NCBI RefSeq assembly: GCF_000317025.1 | Contig: NC_019689.1 | Span: 819,501 to 883,500, forward strand | Direction: 5' to 3' | Length of the DNA stretch: 64,000 nt | DNA from: Pleurocapsa sp. PCC 7327 | Lineage (GTDB): Bacteria > Cyanobacteriota > Cyanobacteriia > Cyanobacteriales > Microcystaceae | Part shown: piece by piece, positions 63,531 to 64,000 of the stretch | Numbering within the stretch: the stretch's first letter is position 1 | Layout: each line of letters begins with the position of its first letter | Translations under genes and position numbers: made by a program | Notes under the pieces: model-generated | The model's input: only the letters and a program-made list of their open reading frames with translations | What the model was told of the DNA's origin: nothing | Databases searched by the model: none

Positions 63531-64000
63531 ATGGTCGCAACGCCCGTAAAAGCAGAAAAGCGGCTGACGATGCAAACCGCCGAGATCGCGGCAAACACCA
63601 CAGCCATTCGTTCCCTAGATTGGGATCGCGATCGCTTCGATATCGAATTCGGTTTACAAAATGGTACGACTTATAACTCTTATATCATTCAGGGCGAAAA
63701 GCTAGCCTTAGTCGATACCTCCCACGAAAAATTCCGCCAATTATATTTAGATACTCTGACAGGATTAATCGATCCCAAAACGATTGATTACCTAGTTATC
63801 AGCCACACCGAACCCGATCATAGTGGCTTAGTCAAAGATATCTTGCAACTTGCCCCTCAAGTGACTGTTGTCGGATCGAAAGTGGCCATTCAATTTCTAG
63901 AAGATTTCGTTCATCAGCCTTTCCAACGGCAATTGGTAAAAAGCGGCGACACTCTCGACTTAGGAAAAGGTCACGTTCTCGAATTTGTCAGCGCGCCCAA
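63531..64000 (+). CDS. flv3: Flavodiiron protein, N-terminal part (runs off the window)
   Basis: The first 156 residues of a class C flavodiiron (Flv) oxygen reductase, which in cyanobacteria sends electrons from photosystem I to O2 without making reactive oxygen. RSLDWDRDRFDIEFGLQNGTTYNSY and the iron-ligand motif HTEPDHSG are clear. The canonical His-Glu-Asp-His set favours Flv3 or Flv4 over Flv1/Flv2, whose ligands differ; the N-terminus looks Flv3-like. The gene continues past 64000, with diiron, flavodoxin-like and flavin-reductase domains expected. It is cut by the window edge, not truncated by biology. Confidence 0.88.
   Translation, partial: MVATPVKAEKRLTMQTAEIAANTTAIRSLDWDRDRFDIEFGLQNGTTYNSYIIQGEKLALVDTSHEKFRQLYLDTLTGLIDPKTIDYLVISHTEPDHSGLVKDILQLAPQVTVVGSKVAIQFLEDFVHQPFQRQLVKSGDTLDLGKGHVLEFVSAP

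Noticed and set aside
1-64000. CRISPR array or cas genes
   Set aside because: No regularly spaced identical repeats with unique spacers were seen; the direct repeats present are short tandem or dispersed words.

Overview
The window is a stretch of cyanobacterial chromosome. Evidence: very frequent copies of the HIP1 octamer GCGATCGC, an RNA polymerase gamma subunit gene (rpoC1), a Ycf66 protein, a flavodiiron protein, a HoxF-type diaphorase subunit, a GUN4-domain protein, a CruP-like carotenoid flavoprotein and several families restricted to cyanobacteria (DUF3727, DUF3747, DUF29, Npun_R2821/R2823). rpoC1 stands apart from rpoB and rpoC2, as in Synechocystis PCC 6803 and relatives, so a unicellular or pleurocapsalean lineage is plausible. 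I recognised no rRNA, tRNA, CRISPR array, prophage or intact insertion sequence.

Layout. 0-10 kb: a C-terminal processing protease, small conserved proteins, a lone FecE/FhuC-type ATPase, a PatA-type response regulator, rpoC1, a MerR-CbiC regulator (CoaR type) interrupted by an in-frame TGA, and an operon of Ycf66 plus two TolB-like lipoproteins. 10-20 kb: M16 protease, fructosamine kinase, rpsU, purH, a YtxH/DUF948-like envelope pair, a TPM-domain protein, a CbiC/CobH-family protein, an exported PrxQ/Bcp peroxiredoxin and aroA. 20-31 kb: a FHA-PAS-PAS-GAF-GGDEF-EAL protein overlapping an unknown gene, polA, a shortened AbrB-type antitoxin, a GUN4-like protein, a SirB1-type protein and the CruP-like protein. 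31-39 kb: a class B penicillin-binding protein, a two-HTH protein behind a perfect tandem palindromic repeat, a HoxF-like gene translationally coupled to a PaaK-like ligase, an alpha/beta-hydrolase-like protein without the usual nucleophile, and a cytochrome b561-like protein. 39-47 kb: a surface-glycan block (four glycosyltransferases and a Gmd-like dehydratase) beside two sugar-ABC permease genes. 47-64 kb: recA, a WD40 protein, pheS, surE, a LysM/M23 endopeptidase behind a long structured leader, trmL, a 2-Cys peroxiredoxin, a MazF-like toxin-antitoxin pair, macro-domain and EVE-domain genes, comB, a DUF3747 protein, trpB, DUF29 and the start of a flavodiiron protein that runs off the right edge.

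Most of this is housekeeping sequence with short operons. Oddities worth checking are the broken coaR, the orphan HoxF/PaaK couple, the GTCCAGGACA tandem operator with its HTH protein, the two half-propeller lipoproteins, the toxin/macro/EVE cluster, and dispersed heptamer-type repeats that supply the start codons of two genes. No finding here proves a wholly new system. The HoxF/PaaK couple and the HTH/repeat unit are the strongest candidates for undescribed biology.
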